A stretch of DNA of 63,462 nt from Actinomycetes bacterium (GTDB lineage: Bacteria > Actinomycetota > UBA4738 > HRBIN12). The notes below the pieces were generated by a model. The model had not been told where the DNA came from. It saw nothing but the letters and a program-made list of their open reading frames with translations, and searched no databases. Positions 28,917 through 42,283 of the stretch are shown piece by piece. Numbering within the stretch: position 1 is the stretch's first letter; each line of letters begins with the position of its first letter. Location of the stretch: NCBI GenBank assembly GCA_025351565.1, contig JANXVR010000177.1:1-63462 (forward strand), in the 5' to 3' direction. A program made the position numbers and the translations under genes.

Positions 28917-28940
28917 GGCGATTCCTCCTGTCGTTGGGAG

Positions 28941-29015
28941 TGGGTCTGGATGGACTTGAACCATCGACCTCTTCCTTATCAGGGAAGCGCTCTAACCGAG
29001 CTGAGCTACAGACCC
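28941..29015 (-). tRNA. ileT: tRNA-Ile(GAT)
   Basis: Reverse complement GGGTCTGTAGCTCAGCTCGGTTAGAGCGCTTCCCTGATAAGGAAGAGGTCGATGGTTCAAGTCCATCCAGACCCA; loop CTGATAA. Confidence 0.95.
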
Positions 29016-29067
29016 GTGCTTGGGACCGAAGCCCTGGCTGCAGCGTAGCCACGCTGCGGAAAGGCTG

Positions 29068-29571
29068 TCAAACGTCACGGTGGTGTTTGGACTCGGCCAG
29101 CGTCAGCTCGAGCCCCCCGACCACGTCGCTGACCAGGTTATAGGCGAGGGCCACCAGGCAGTTGATGATCGACCAGATTACGACCGCCACCACCCCCCCG
29201 ATGAACAGCCACGTGAAGACATGTTTCCCGTTGATGGTGGGCTGCGCGTTGCTCGCCTGCCAGAGCCCGATCCCTGCCATGAGCTTGGTCAGCGAGGTGA
29301 TGGCGCCGGTGGTGCCAAGGATCGCATAGACGATGAGCAGGGCGCCCCACCAGATGAGCATGACCACGAAGTAGAAGATCAGCGAGAGCTTGAACACCGA
29401 CCACGGGCCCACCTTGCGAACCACTACCCGAGTCCGTTTGGGCGAGCGTTTGGGGGTGCGTTCGGCGGAGATAACGGTCCCGGCCTGGCCTTGCACGGGA
29501 CCCTCGATCGCCGGGGCGACGGGGTCGGTCGCGCCGGGATCGGGCAACGTGGGATCGGTGGTCTGAGCCAT
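29068..29571 (-). CDS. DUF3566 membrane protein (Rv0007-like)
   Basis: VRKVGPWSVFKLSLIFYFVVMLIWWGALLIVYAILGTTGAI; position downstream of gyrA. Confidence 0.85.
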   Translation of the reverse strand: MAQTTDPTLPDPGATDPVAPAIEGPVQGQAGTVISAERTPKRSPKRTRVVVRKVGPWSVFKLSLIFYFVVMLIWWGALLIVYAILGTTGAITSLTKLMAGIGLWQASNAQPTINGKHVFTWLFIGGVVAVVIWSIINCLVALAYNLVSDVVGGLELTLAESKHHRDV

Positions 29572-29630
29572 GAGTGTCGATAAGGGTACGCCTTCGCCGG
29601 GCGGGACACCCGCAACAGCGTCGCCCGGTT

Positions 29631-29897
29631 TCAGGTCCTGAAAGGCCCCGATCCACCGAACAACGCCCGGTTGTGGGCGAGGGACGCCAGCGCCAGGACC
29701 GCCGGAGCTACGACCCAAGAGGCGACCGGCACGTCACGATGAAGGAGCAGGAGTCCCCCCACGCCGATAGCTGCGCCGCCGAGGGCAGCCAGGCTGTCCG
29801 TAAGGAGGGCCCCGGCCCGCGAGCGCAGAACGAACGCATCGACCGCAAGCACCAAGGCAGCCGCGGCGATGATCGCGATCCCGGTCCCTATCCGCAC
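29631..29897 (-). CDS. Small membrane protein, unknown function
   Basis: Hydrophobic 88-aa ORF. Confidence 0.45.
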   Translation of the reverse strand: MRIGTGIAIIAAAALVLAVDAFVLRSRAGALLTDSLAALGGAAIGVGGLLLLHRDVPVASWVVAPAVLALASLAHNRALFGGSGPFRT

Positions 29898-29920
29898 GCG
29901 CTCGATTATCGTCCCTGGCG

Positions 29921-31108
29921 GTGAACATCGAACGCGATCTCAAGCGGATCCTGTGGATCCAGGCCCTTCGGGCGTTCGCCTACGGGTTCGGCGTGGTGGT
30001 GCTGGGCGCGGCGCTGGTCCGCGACGGGTTCTCTGCGGAGAAGGTCACCTTCATCCTCACGGCGATCCTGGTCGGGATGGGCCTCGCATCCATCCTGGTC
30101 GGTTTCATCGGCGAACGGGTCGGGCGGCGGCGTCTCTACTTCATCCTGCTGGTGTTGATGGGGATCGTCGGCGCGATCTTCGCGATCAGCGGGAACGTGT
30201 GGGTGCTGGCGGCGGTTTCCCTCACCGGGACGATGTCCACGGACGCCAATGAATCCGGGCCCATCACGTCGCTGGAACAGGCGATGATCGGCCAGGCGCC
30301 GGGGGAGGCGAGGATCCGGGTGTTCGGGCGCTACAACGCGGTTGCCTACCTGGCCGGGGCGCTGGGGGCGCTTGCCGCGGGTGGGCCGAAGTTCCTCCAC
30401 GACCATTGGGGCGGGGCGCCGTCGAGCCAGCGGTGGCTGCTCCTCATCCCGCTCGCCGCCGCCCTCTCCGCGACCCTCGCGCTCCGCCTGTCCCCTGAAG
30501 TCGAATCGGATGGTGCCCCGGGCGTGAAGAAGTCGCTCGTGCGGTCGCGTTCCACCGTTCGGAAGTTGTCGCTCCTCTTCGCCACGGATGCGTTCGCCGG
30601 TGGGTTCGTGGTGTCGACGTTCATCGTCTACTGGTTCGGGGTGCGGTTCGGGGCCAGCGGATCGCAGATGAGCGTGGTGTTCTTCGCCGGCGGATTACTG
30701 CAGGCAGGGTCGTCCATCGTGGCTGCACGCGTCGGCGAGCGCTTCGGCTTGTTGAACACGATGGTCTTCTCCCATTTTCCGTCGAACCTTCTTCTGATGG
30801 CCATCCCGTTGATGCCGTCGCTGACCCCCGCGCTCGTCTTCCTGATCGCCAGGTTCGCGCTCAGTCAGATGGACGTCCCCGCCCGCCAGGCCTACATCGC
30901 CGCCATGGTCGACCCTGAGGAACGGACCGCGGCCGCCGCCTTCACGAACACCTCGCGCTACGTGGCACGCCCGTTCGGCCAGATCCTGGCGGGCGTGCTC
31001 ATGAGCAACGTGGCGACCGGGGCCCCGTTCGTGGCGGCGGGGACCATCAAGTGCGCCTACGACGTCGTTCTCTATCGGGTGTTCAGGCGCGTCCCGCTGC
31101 CCGACTAG
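29921..31108 (+). CDS. MFS transporter
   Basis: Multi-TM; GFIGERVGRRRLYFILLVLMGIVGAIF loop 2-3 motif. Confidence 0.85.
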   Translation: MNIERDLKRILWIQALRAFAYGFGVVVLGAALVRDGFSAEKVTFILTAILVGMGLASILVGFIGERVGRRRLYFILLVLMGIVGAIFAISGNVWVLAAVSLTGTMSTDANESGPITSLEQAMIGQAPGEARIRVFGRYNAVAYLAGALGALAAGGPKFLHDHWGGAPSSQRWLLLIPLAAALSATLALRLSPEVESDGAPGVKKSLVRSRSTVRKLSLLFATDAFAGGFVVSTFIVYWFGVRFGASGSQMSVVFFAGGLLQAGSSIVAARVGERFGLLNTMVFSHFPSNLLLMAIPLMPSLTPALVFLIARFALSQMDVPARQAYIAAMVDPEERTAAAAFTNTSRYVARPFGQILAGVLMSNVATGAPFVAAGTIKCAYDVVLYRVFRRVPLPD

Positions 31109-31168
31109 GACCAAAGATCCTCCCGTCTCGACTTCAGGTTCCCCCTCCACCGCGCCGAAACGAAAGGT

Positions 31169-31558
31169 ATGGAACGGTGCACGCATGGCCTGGACACCAC
31201 GTGGTGCTACCTGTGCCGCGTGGATGAGAGCGGTGCCCCGCACGCCGCATGGGGGCTCGAGGACCCGCCGGAGGGGTGGGAGTTCCGCGAAGAGCCCATG
31301 GGGGAAGCTCAGGCCAAGTACCTGCGATTCCTCTGCGAGGAGTTCGGTTACTCATTCGAACCGGATCTGGCGGCCGGCGAGGCGGACGTCTTGATCGAGA
31401 GCTTCCTGGACGAGCCGATGACCGAGCGCCAGGCCCATACGCTCGAACTGCTGGCGCGAGAGGCGGGCCAGGACGTTCCGGCCGCGCTCACCTACGCCGA
31501 GGCACGCCAGCGCATCCGCGTGTTGGTGACACGCCGGGCGCTCCGCTTCAGCGCGTAG
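31169..31558 (+). CDS. DUF3072-containing protein
   Basis: DEPMTERQAHTLELLAREAGQDVPAALTYAEARQRI. Confidence 0.7.
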   Translation: MERCTHGLDTTWCYLCRVDESGAPHAAWGLEDPPEGWEFREEPMGEAQAKYLRFLCEEFGYSFEPDLAAGEADVLIESFLDEPMTERQAHTLELLAREAGQDVPAALTYAEARQRIRVLVTRRALRFSA

Positions 31559-31562
31559 CCCG

Positions 31563-34500
31563 CTAGCTCTCCTCGTCCATCTGGGTGATGACGGGGGCCA
31601 GGGCAACCACTTCGGCCCCTTCCTCCACGCGCATGGTACGCACGCCCTGGCTGGCACGCCCGACCCTGCGGATGTCGCCCGATGTCACACGGATGACGAT
31701 CCCCGACGAAGAGATGACGAACATGTCCTCGTCCTTCGTCCCGACGTAGGCGCCCGCGAGCAGGCCAGTCTTCTTCGTGAGCTGGTGACCGATGACACCC
31801 TTGCCGCCTCGCCCCTTCGTCGGATAGTCGGCGAGCTTCGAGCGCTTGCCGTAGCCCTGCTGGCTCACGCTGATGAGTTCCTCGCCCTCCGAGGTGAGTC
31901 CGACCGCCAGGACCACATCGTCCTCGGTCAAGCGCATCCCGATCACGCCGGACGTGCCCCGGCCCATCGGCCGGACCGCCGCCTCCTTGAATCGGATGGC
32001 CTGGCCCTTGCGGCTGACCAGCATGACCTCGTCCTTGCCGGCGGTCAGACGGACATCGATGAGTTCGTCGCCCTCTTTGATGTTGATGGCGATGAGACCG
32101 CTGCGCGGTGAGTCGTATTCGGGCAATGCCGTCTTCTTCACGATGCCGTTCTTCGTGGCGAACAGGAGGTGCCTACCCGACTCGTACTCCTTGAGGTCGA
32201 TGACGGCGCTGATGCGTTCGTCCCCGTCCAGCGCGACGCCGGGCAGGTTCGCGGCGTAGAGGCCGCGCGCGGTTTTACCGAACTCGGGGATCCCGTGCGC
32301 CTTGACTCGATAGACCTTGCCCTTAGTGGTGAAGAAGAGCATCCAGTGGTGGGTGGTGGTGGTGAAGACGTGCTTGACCACGTCCTCTTCCTTGAGGTTC
32401 TGCCCGCGCACCCCGCGCCCACCGCGGCCCTGACGACGAAAGGCGTCGATGGGAAGGCGCTTCACGTACCCCGTGCGGGAGACCGTGATGATCACGTCCT
32501 CCTCGTTGATGAGGTCCTCGATGTCGAAGTCGCCCTCGTCGGCCCGGATCTGTGTTCGGCGACCGTTCGCGTGCTTCTTGCGAACCTCCGCCAGCTCGTC
32601 CTTGATGACCGCGCGGAGCTTTACCGGGTCGTTCAAGAGCGAGTTGAAGTACGTGATCTTCTCCAGCAGTTCGGCGTGCTCCTTGTCCAGCTCGGCGCGC
32701 GCCAACTTCGTCAGGCGGCGAAGCGGCATGTCCAGGATATGGTTCGCCTGGATCTCCGAGAGCTTGAACTTCTTCATCAGGCCGGCGCGCGCGGTCTCGG
32801 CGTCGGCGGAAGCGCGGATGAGCTTGATGACCTCGTCCAGGTGATCGAGCGCGATGAGCAGACCCAGAACGATGTGGTCGCGTTCCTCGGCTCGGCGCAG
32901 GTCATAGCGGGACCGCCGCGTGACCACATCCACCTGATGGTCGACGTAGTAGCCGATCATCTCCGCCAGGTTCAGCGTGCGGGGCACGCCGTCGACCAGC
33001 GCGAGCATGATGACGCCGAAGGAGTCCTGGAGCTGGGTCTGCTTGTACAGCTGATTCAGCACGACCTGCGCGTTGGCGCCCTTCTTGCAGTCGATGACCA
33101 GTCGCATGCCGTGGCGGTTGGATTCGTCCTTGAGATCGGCGATGTCCTTGACCTTGCCGGTCTTCACCAACTCGGCGATCTTCTCGGCCAAACGCGCCTT
33201 GTTCACCTGGTACGGCAGTTCGGTGACGACGATCTTGGAACGCCCGCCGATGCCTTCCTCGATCTGGCTGACCGCACGAACCTTGATGGAACCACGCCCC
33301 GTCTCGTAGGCATCGCGGATGCCCTGGCGCCCCATCACCGTTGCCCCCGTCGGGAAGTCCGGGCCCTTCACGAACTTCATGAGCTCTGCGGAGGTGGCCT
33401 CGGGGTTCTCAAGATAGTGGGTGACGGCGTCGCAGACCTCGCCCAGGTTGTGCGGTGGGATGTTCGTCGCCATGCCGACGGCGATACCGCCGGCCCCGTT
33501 GACCAGCAGGTTCGGGAACCGCGATGGCAGCACCGTCGGTTGGATCTCGTACCCATCGAAGTTCGGGACGAAGTCGACCGTCTCCGATTCGATGTCGCGG
33601 AGCAGCTCCATAGCCATCGGCGAGAGCCGCGCCTCGGTGTTGTGGCTTATGAAGCCGTTCGTGACGAAGGCGTGGTCGTCGGAGTCGACCCGAACGGAAT
33701 ACACAGGGGCGACTCCTGCCTCCTGCACCGAGGTGACTTCCGAGTAGTAGTAGTCACCGTTGACCAGCGGTTCGACCACGGCGAGGACTTCGGCATTCGT
33801 GATGTGCTCCAAGATCTCGAACCGGTCGCGCTCCCAGCGCTCGATGCGATCGACGTTGTGCCGACGAAGCCAATCCCGATCCGTGTAGCTCTCCGCACCT
33901 TCCGCTCGGATGTACTCCGCGATGAACGGCACATGATCGGAACTCATCGCCGTACTCGCCTCGGGAACCTGGCTCAACTGGTGCCATAGGCGCTCTTGCT
34001 TGACTCCCCAGAACCCGACCCGCGCGGCGAACAGCCTTGCGTCCCTGCGGTTTGTGACAACAACTTTCCATTCGCCGGTTGGGTGCGACGCGAGGCGCGA
34101 GATCACGCCGAACTCAAGGAGCAGCGATTGGACACCGCGTGCCAAGGCCACGCTTCTGGTCGAATACGAGATCTGGATGGAACCACGGGTCGCGAGCACC
34201 GAAGAGCCGTCGCCCTCGAACAGCGCCTGCAAGAAGGTGCGTTTGAAGGCGGCGGAGCCGCCCCACACGAAGCTCGGAACCGTCTTCTGCGCACTCCGCG
34301 CGCCGACCATTTCCACAAGAGGACTGCGCCGTAACGCCTCTAAGTTGTGCACATCGAGTTCGTGCAGAAGGCTTCCGGACTTGATCACGCGCTGGTAGAC
34401 GTAGTACCGGCCGCCGACGACTGCGGCGTAGGCAGACGCGACCCGGCGGAAATAGCGCTCGTCGACGTTGTTGAATCCCGCCCTCGTCTGCGAGATGAAC

Positions 34501-35276
34501 CCTTCGGCTACCCAAGCGCCGGCCAACACGGCAAGGTCCTCGTCTGCTCGCGTATCGGCGCCCTGGTCCTCGATCTCCCGGCGCAGGAGCGCAACGCGAT
34601 CACCGGCACGGAGCTCTTCCAAGAGGCGCCACTGCAACATCGGAACCCCGGAGATCGCGGTGAGCGCGAGTACGGGGTGATTCGGCGTTCCTTGCAAGAC
34701 GTAGCCCTCACGTGTGCTGACCCGCAGGGTCTGGTGCTCACCGGAGTGGAAGAACATCGAAGCCGCGACCGGCTCGCCGAGTCGGTTCGCGAGCTTCAGT
34801 TCTATCGGGGTTTCGGAGCTGGGCTGAGCTCCCGGCACCAACTCCGCGATCGGGGTTGACGTGCCGTCTGCGGATCGCACCAGAGTGTCGCCCGTCACGC
34901 AGTATCTGTATGCGGCGGCCGGGTCGCCGTCGACGGAGCCGAAGTTGCCGTGACCATCGACGAGGGGATGGCGCAGCGACCAGTCCTGCGCCATGCGGAC
35001 CAATGCGTCGTAGACCGACTGATCGCCGTGCGGGTGGTACTTGCGGAGGACGTCACCGATGACGGCCGCGGACTTGCGATGCGGCTTGTCCGGCCGGAAC
35101 CCGGACTCCGTCATCGACCACAGGATGCGCCGATGGACCGGCTTCAGACCATCGCGCACATCGGGCAGCGCCCGCGAGACGATGACCGACATCGCGTAGT
35201 CCAGGAAGGACCGTTGGATCTCTTCTTCCAGTTGAACCGGCTCAACGTTGCCGGCGAACAGCCCTTCCTGCGACAC
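31563..35276 (-). CDS. gyrA: DNA gyrase subunit A precursor containing an intein
   Basis: GyrA N-terminus [37 protein letters not shown]; exteins total 816 aa; intein at aa 126-546. Confidence 0.97.
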   Translation of the reverse strand: MSQEGLFAGNVEPVQLEEEIQRSFLDYAMSVIVSRALPDVRDGLKPVHRRILWSMTESGFRPDKPHRKSAAVIGDVLRKYHPHGDQSVYDALVRMAQDWSLRHPLVDGHGNFGSVDGDPAAAYRYCVTGDTLVRSADGTSTPIAELVPGAQPSSETPIELKLANRLGEPVAASMFFHSGEHQTLRVSTREGYVLQGTPNHPVLALTAISGVPMLQWRLLEELRAGDRVALLRREIEDQGADTRADEDLAVLAGAWVAEGFISQTRAGFNNVDERYFRRVASAYAAVVGGRYYVYQRVIKSGSLLHELDVHNLEALRRSPLVEMVGARSAQKTVPSFVWGGSAAFKRTFLQALFEGDGSSVLATRGSIQISYSTRSVALARGVQSLLLEFGVISRLASHPTGEWKVVVTNRRDARLFAARVGFWGVKQERLWHQLSQVPEASTAMSSDHVPFIAEYIRAEGAESYTDRDWLRRHNVDRIERWERDRFEILEHITNAEVLAVVEPLVNGDYYYSEVTSVQEAGVAPVYSVRVDSDDHAFVTNGFISHNTEARLSPMAMELLRDIESETVDFVPNFDGYEIQPTVLPSRFPNLLVNGAGGIAVGMATNIPPHNLGEVCDAVTHYLENPEATSAELMKFVKGPDFPTGATVMGRQGIRDAYETGRGSIKVRAVSQIEEGIGGRSKIVVTELPYQVNKARLAEKIAELVKTGKVKDIADLKDESNRHGMRLVIDCKKGANAQVVLNQLYKQTQLQDSFGVIMLALVDGVPRTLNLAEMIGYYVDHQVDVVTRRSRYDLRRAEERDHIVLGLLIALDHLDEVIKLIRASADAETARAGLMKKFKLSEIQANHILDMPLRRLTKLARAELDKEHAELLEKITYFNSLLNDPVKLRAVIKDELAEVRKKHANGRRTQIRADEGDFDIEDLINEEDVIITVSRTGYVKRLPIDAFRRQGRGGRGVRGQNLKEEDVVKHVFTTTTHHWMLFFTTKGKVYRVKAHGIPEFGKTARGLYAANLPGVALDGDERISAVIDLKEYESGRHLLFATKNGIVKKTALPEYDSPRSGLIAINIKEGDELIDVRLTAGKDEVMLVSRKGQAIRFKEAAVRPMGRGTSGVIGMRLTEDDVVLAVGLTSEGEELISVSQQGYGKRSKLADYPTKGRGGKGVIGHQLTKKTGLLAGAYVGTKDEDMFVISSSGIVIRVTSGDIRRVGRASQGVRTMRVEEGAEVVALAPVITQMDEES
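33639..34901 (-). mobile_element. GyrA intein, 421 aa, with LAGLIDADG endonuclease
   Basis: Starts Cys (CVTGDTLV), block [12 protein letters not shown] motifs [12 protein letters not shown] and [12 protein letters not shown], block [23 protein letters not shown] followed by Thr. Confidence 0.96.
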
Positions 35277-35288
35277 CCGATCAGCTCC

Positions 35289-37697
<2,409 letters not shown>

Positions 37698-37698
<1 letters not shown>

Positions 37699-38801
37699 CA
37701 GAGCGCCCCCCGTGGCGTCACGGAGCCTCCCCTGATGTCCCAGATCGCATGTGCGCCGGACGGCACCTCGGCGCTGTCGGCCACGGTGATGAGCACCTGG
37801 CCGCTGCGCGCCGCCAGCCGTTCGCCGATGTGGTCCCGGCGCACCGGGTCGAGCGCGCTGAACGGATCGTCGACCAGGAGCAGTGGTGGTTCGCCGATCT
37901 CCGCGGCAACAGCGCCCGCCAGGCCCAGGCGCAAGCAGAGCGCGGCCGCCCATGTCTCTCCGTAGGACCCGAATGCCCGCGCTCCCATGTCGCGCACGGC
38001 CAGGTCCAGATCGTCGCGGTGGGGTCCGACCAGGGACGTACGGCGTTGGAGCTCATCGTTCCGCCGTTCGGCGATGCGCGCGCGGAAGGCGTCCTCCACC
38101 CCCTCGGGCTCGGGGGCGGTGACGTTGGCCGTGTACATAGTGAGCAGGTCATAGCCCGCGAGTGCCTTGAACTCCTCGGACGCGAACGGGGAAAGCCGTT
38201 GCATGGCTTCGGTTCTGGCGCAGATCAGGGCAGCGCCCGCAGTGACCAGGGCCTCGTCCCACACGTCGATCCCCGGTGGGACCCCAGGCCCGTCCCATTC
38301 CTTGAACAGGCGATTGCGCTGGCGGAGCGCGCGGTCGTACGCGGTGAGGAGCGCCTCCTTCAGTGGCCAGAGCGTCGTGAGCGCCTCGTCCATGAACGTC
38401 CGGCGCTTGCCCGGCTCACCGATGACGATCGGCAGGTCGAACGGCCCGAAGAGCACGGCTCGGACCTGGCGGCGAAGGTCCCGCTTGCGTCGGATCGGCG
38501 AGCGGTTCACCTGGACGCGGGCCGCACCCTGCATGGGGATCTCCACCTCCACGAGGGCCTTCCCCTCCCGCGTGTCGAACTCACCGCGAACATAGGCCGC
38601 CTGCGCACCCTCACGCACCAGCGGGGCATTCGTGCTGACGCGCGGACTCGCGAGCGCATAGAGGAAGTGGATGCCCTCCAGAAGGTTCGTCTTGCCCTCT
38701 CCGTTGGGGCCAACCGCGACCAAGAGGCCGTCGGGAACGGGGTCGATCCGCGTCAGTACGTGATTACGGAAGTCGCGGAGTTCGACCCAGAGGAGGCGCA
38801 T
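37698..38801 (-). CDS. recF: DNA replication/repair protein RecF
   Basis: LWVELRDFRNH, GPNGEGKTNLLEGIHFL, LLLVDDPFSALD. Confidence 0.95.
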
Positions 38802-38828
38802 CCCGGGGAAACCTTGCGCCGCAGCCGG

Positions 38829-39932
38829 TTACGACACCGAAGCCGGCAGCCGAACAGGCATCACGAGATAGGTGAACTCATCACCCTCACCGCGCACCAC
38901 CCCCGGCTTGAGTCCGTCGCGGACGTCCAGGCGTACGCTCTCCCCCACGGCGGCGGTAAGCCCGTCCGCCAGGTACTGCGGGTTGAACGCAACCGTCAGG
39001 TCTTCGCCCTCATAGCGAGCTTCTACCGTCTCGACCGCTTGCCCCAAGTCGGGGCTGGAGGAGGAGAGCTTGACTCCGAGCGCGTTGAATTCGATCCGTA
39101 CCGGTGTGGTGTCGCGGGCCAGCAGGCCGACACGCCGGACCGAGTCGAGCAGCGCCTGACGGCTGATGGTGAGCCGGCTCTCGTGCTGATCAGGGAGCAG
39201 CTGCCGGTAGTTCGGGAACTCGCCTTCGATGAGTCGCGACGTGAGCGTCAACTGGCCGATCTTGAACGAGATCTGCGACGCGTCGACGTGGATCGACATG
39301 GTGCTCTTCTCGTCGGTCGAGGCCGCGCGGCCCGCCTCGATCAAGGCACGCTCGGGCACGATGACCTTCGTCTCGCCATCGGCGGTGGCCACCAGGTCGC
39401 GCACCGCGAGGCGGTAGGAGTCCGTCGCGACCATGACGACGCCTTCCCTGCTGACCTCGAGCAGCACGCCGGTCAGCACCGGCCGGGCCTCGTCACGGCT
39501 GGCTGCCCGCGCGGCCTGAGTGACCGCCTCCGCGAACGCTCCGGCTACGGCCGTGATGGCCACGCCGCCCGGCTCCTGCAGCCCGGGGAAGTCCTCAGCC
39601 GGAAGCAGCCGCAGCGTTCCTTCGTATGCAGCGCAACGAATCCTGGCCTGTGATTGATCTGTCTCGAACTCCACCGGGGCGTTGGAAAGCGACTTCACCG
39701 TGTCGGCGAGCAGCCGTGCCGGAACCAGCGCGACGCCGGGTTCGGTGACCTGAACCTCGATGGATAGCCGCGCCGCCACTTCGAGGTCGGTGGTCGAGAG
39801 AGTGAGTTGGCCCTCCTGGCTGGCGTCCATGAGCACGCCGGTCAGGGCCGGGATACCTGGGCGCGAAGCCACGCCGCGCTGAACGGTCTGCAGCGCGTCG
39901 GACAGCGCGTCGCGGTCACAACGGAATTTCAT
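38829..39932 (-). CDS. dnaN: DNA polymerase III beta sliding clamp
   Basis: MKFRCDRDALSDALQTVQRGVASRPGIPALTGVL; YLVMPVRL C-terminus. Confidence 0.96.
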   Translation of the reverse strand: MKFRCDRDALSDALQTVQRGVASRPGIPALTGVLMDASQEGQLTLSTTDLEVAARLSIEVQVTEPGVALVPARLLADTVKSLSNAPVEFETDQSQARIRCAAYEGTLRLLPAEDFPGLQEPGGVAITAVAGAFAEAVTQAARAASRDEARPVLTGVLLEVSREGVVMVATDSYRLAVRDLVATADGETKVIVPERALIEAGRAASTDEKSTMSIHVDASQISFKIGQLTLTSRLIEGEFPNYRQLLPDQHESRLTISRQALLDSVRRVGLLARDTTPVRIEFNALGVKLSSSSPDLGQAVETVEARYEGEDLTVAFNPQYLADGLTAAVGESVRLDVRDGLKPGVVRGEGDEFTYLVMPVRLPASVS

Positions 39933-40140
39933 CGCGTTCCCCCTCTAGTTCTTATCTCATACCGGTAGTGGTAGGTGCGGTGGAAACGTGGAGAACACCC
40001 CTGTCTGTGCAGCGTAGCGGGCCCCTCCGACATGGGTACGGGCCGGGGAGAAGTGTTGTCACTCCGCACGATATCGCTGGGGACAGGCACACAACCCACA
40101 ACAGGCTCACGTGTTATCCCCAGGGGTTCCACAGGCAGGC
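39933..40140. promoter_or_regulatory. dnaA-dnaN intergenic region, candidate oriC
   Basis: TTATCCCCA at 40114-40122 and weaker DnaA-box-like sequences. Confidence 0.4.
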
Positions 40141-41568
40141 TCACGCCGACCCCCGGACGCGCCCGCGGATGATCCGGGTCAGATCCTGCACGTGGCGGAA
40201 GGTCTGGTCGCGCTTCTGCATCTCCGCCTCGATCTTCTTGATGCCGTAGAGCGCGGTGGTGTGATCGCGGCCGCCGAAGAGTTCGCCGATCTTCACCAGC
40301 GAGAGTCCGGTGCACTCGCGCATGAGGTACATCGCGATCTGCCGCGCTTGAACGAGCGGCCGAGAACGACTGGCGGACAACAGATCTGAACCCGCCAGTG
40401 AGAAGTGCTTCGCCGTCTCCTCCAAGATGAGCTGCGGGGGTATCTCTTGGTCGGTCTGGGGGATCAAGCCCTGGAGCGCTCGCTCGGCGAGCTCCTCGTT
40501 GATCGGTTGTTCGGTGATGGAGCTCAGGGCCACCACACGGACCAGCGCGCCTTCCAGCTCGCGGACGCTCTGATCGAACTTCGACGCCACGTACTCGATC
40601 ACGTCGGGAGGGACCACGATGTTCTCGCGCTCGGCCTTGAGCTGCAGGATCGCGATGCGGGTCTCCAGGTCGGGCGGCTGCACATCGACGCAGAGGCCCC
40701 AGCGGAAGCGGCTGACCAGCCGGTCTTCCAGGCCGGACAGCTCATGGGGAGGGCGGTCGGAGGCGATCACGATCTGCTTGCCGGCCGCATGCAGGTGATT
40801 GAACGTGTGGAAGAACTCCGTCTGGGTCTCTTCGCGCTTGGCCAGGAACTGGATGTCGTCAACGAGGAGCACATCCACTTCCCGGTACCGATGGCGGAAC
40901 GCGTCTCCGTGGCGCTCGCGGACCGCCTTGATGAACTCGGTCACGAACTGTTCGGACGTGACGTACTTCACGCGGGCGCCACGGTTCAGCCGGTACATGA
41001 GATGGCCTACGGCGATGAGGAGGTGGGTCTTGCCCAATCCAACCTCGCCGTAGATGAACAGTGGGTTGTATGCCTTGGATGGCGGAGCCTCGGCAACGGC
41101 CATCGCCGCCGCATGGGCGAACCGGTTCGACTGTCCCGGGACGAAGGCGTCGAACGTGTAGTTGGGGAATGGCAGGCCCGGCGCGCCGAGCTCGTCCGGG
41201 GCCGGCAGCAACGGCGTTGCGTCGAATGCGTAGGACGCCGGGGTGGGAACCGGGTCGGGTGCCTCGGACGGTTCGCCGCGCGTTTCTTCCGGCGTGCGCA
41301 TGGCCTCGACCACCTCGAACTCGATCGCGATGGGCCGTTCGGCCTCTTCGGCCGCGGCGTCCTCGATCAGGCTGAGATGATTGTGCTGCAGGCGTTCACG
41401 GATGAGCGGGCTGGGGACCGCAAGGGTCAGGATCTCCTGGTTGAGGCTGGTGGCACGGACCTCGGAGAACCACATCACGACGGTGGTCTCGGGCAGTTCG
41501 GTGCGGGCACGATCCATGACGTGGGACCAGGTGGCGCGGGCGTCTTGTTCAGAGAAAGCTATCGCCAT
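40141..41568 (-). CDS. dnaA: Chromosomal replication initiator DnaA
   Basis: [56 protein letters not shown]. Confidence 0.97.
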   Translation of the reverse strand: MAIAFSEQDARATWSHVMDRARTELPETTVVMWFSEVRATSLNQEILTLAVPSPLIRERLQHNHLSLIEDAAAEEAERPIAIEFEVVEAMRTPEETRGEPSEAPDPVPTPASYAFDATPLLPAPDELGAPGLPFPNYTFDAFVPGQSNRFAHAAAMAVAEAPPSKAYNPLFIYGEVGLGKTHLLIAVGHLMYRLNRGARVKYVTSEQFVTEFIKAVRERHGDAFRHRYREVDVLLVDDIQFLAKREETQTEFFHTFNHLHAAGKQIVIASDRPPHELSGLEDRLVSRFRWGLCVDVQPPDLETRIAILQLKAERENIVVPPDVIEYVASKFDQSVRELEGALVRVVALSSITEQPINEELAERALQGLIPQTDQEIPPQLILEETAKHFSLAGSDLLSASRSRPLVQARQIAMYLMRECTGLSLVKIGELFGGRDHTTALYGIKKIEAEMQKRDQTFRHVQDLTRIIRGRVRGSA

Positions 41569-41700
41569 ACGTATCCACAGAACCTTTCCACAGCGGTGGA
41601 AAACCTTCCGGGGAAGGCCTACGAGGGCGCTGCGCCGGACCGGCCGGGGTCGCCTTTGGGGAAGGCGGGCGGACTATAGCACCGCCGTTTTCCACCACGC
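41569..41700. promoter_or_regulatory. DnaA-box-like cluster upstream of dnaA
   Basis: GTATCCACA 41571-41579; CTTTCCACA 41584-41592; TTTTCCACC on minus at 41595-41603 and on plus at 41688-41696. Confidence 0.45.
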
Positions 41701-41827
41701 TTCGTGTGCGCGGGGTCTTGACACTCTTTCTCTTGTCAAGGCCTTTGCCCTGCGTCGATGCGGGCCCGTATACTCTCGTTCGGCCAGCGACCAGCCGGCC
41801 TTCGTATCGACTGAGGAATCCCAGGAC

Positions 41828-41971
41828 ATGGCCAAAGGCAAGCGTACTTTCCAACCGAACAACCGCCGCCGCGCGAAGACGCACGGCTTCCGTCTCCGTA
41901 TGCGCACGCGCGCCGGCAGGGCGATCATCGCTCGCAGGCGTCGCAAGGGCCGCGCGCGGCTGACCGCCTGA
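41828..41971 (+). CDS. rpmH: 50S ribosomal protein L34
   Basis: [43 protein letters not shown]. Confidence 0.97.
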   Translation: MAKGKRTFQPNNRRRAKTHGFRLRMRTRAGRAIIARRRRKGRARLTA

Positions 41972-41980
41972 CCTGCATCG

Positions 41981-42283
41981 TTGCGTGCCAGCGAGGTTCA
42001 GCGGGTCTTCCGGATCGCCACCCCGTCGCGCGGCAAGCGGATGGTGGTGTTCGGCGCGCCGGGGAGCGGCGGGCTCGCGGTGGTGGCGTCTCGAAAGGTG
42101 GGCGGGGCCGTTGATCGGAATCGGGCCAAGCGTATCCTGCGGGCGGCATGGCGGGTGACCGCGTTCGAACCTAGCGAGGCGACTGACGTCGTCTTGGTTG
42201 CAAGGGAAGGCATCCGAGGCGTGAAGACACAGGACCTGGTGGGCGAGATGACCGAACTGCTCCGCGTTGGGGTGAAGGCGTGA
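41981..42283 (+). CDS. rnpA: Ribonuclease P protein component
   Basis: VVASRKVGGAVDRNRAKRILRAAWR; TTG start. Confidence 0.92.
   Translation: MRASEVQRVFRIATPSRGKRMVVFGAPGSGGLAVVASRKVGGAVDRNRAKRILRAAWRVTAFEPSEATDVVLVAREGIRGVKTQDLVGEMTELLRVGVKA

Noticed and set aside
32169-33989. 606-aa plus-strand ORF opposite gyrA
   Set aside because: Shadow of gyrA codon bias; no recognisable domains.
33639-34901. Separate endonuclease gene or gyrA assembly chimera
   Set aside because: The segment is in frame, with all intein splice motifs and intact flanking gyrA.
37749-39653. 634-aa plus-strand ORF opposite recF/dnaN
   Set aside because: High-GC shadow ORF antisense to recF and dnaN; low-complexity Arg/Val/His-rich translation with no family motifs.
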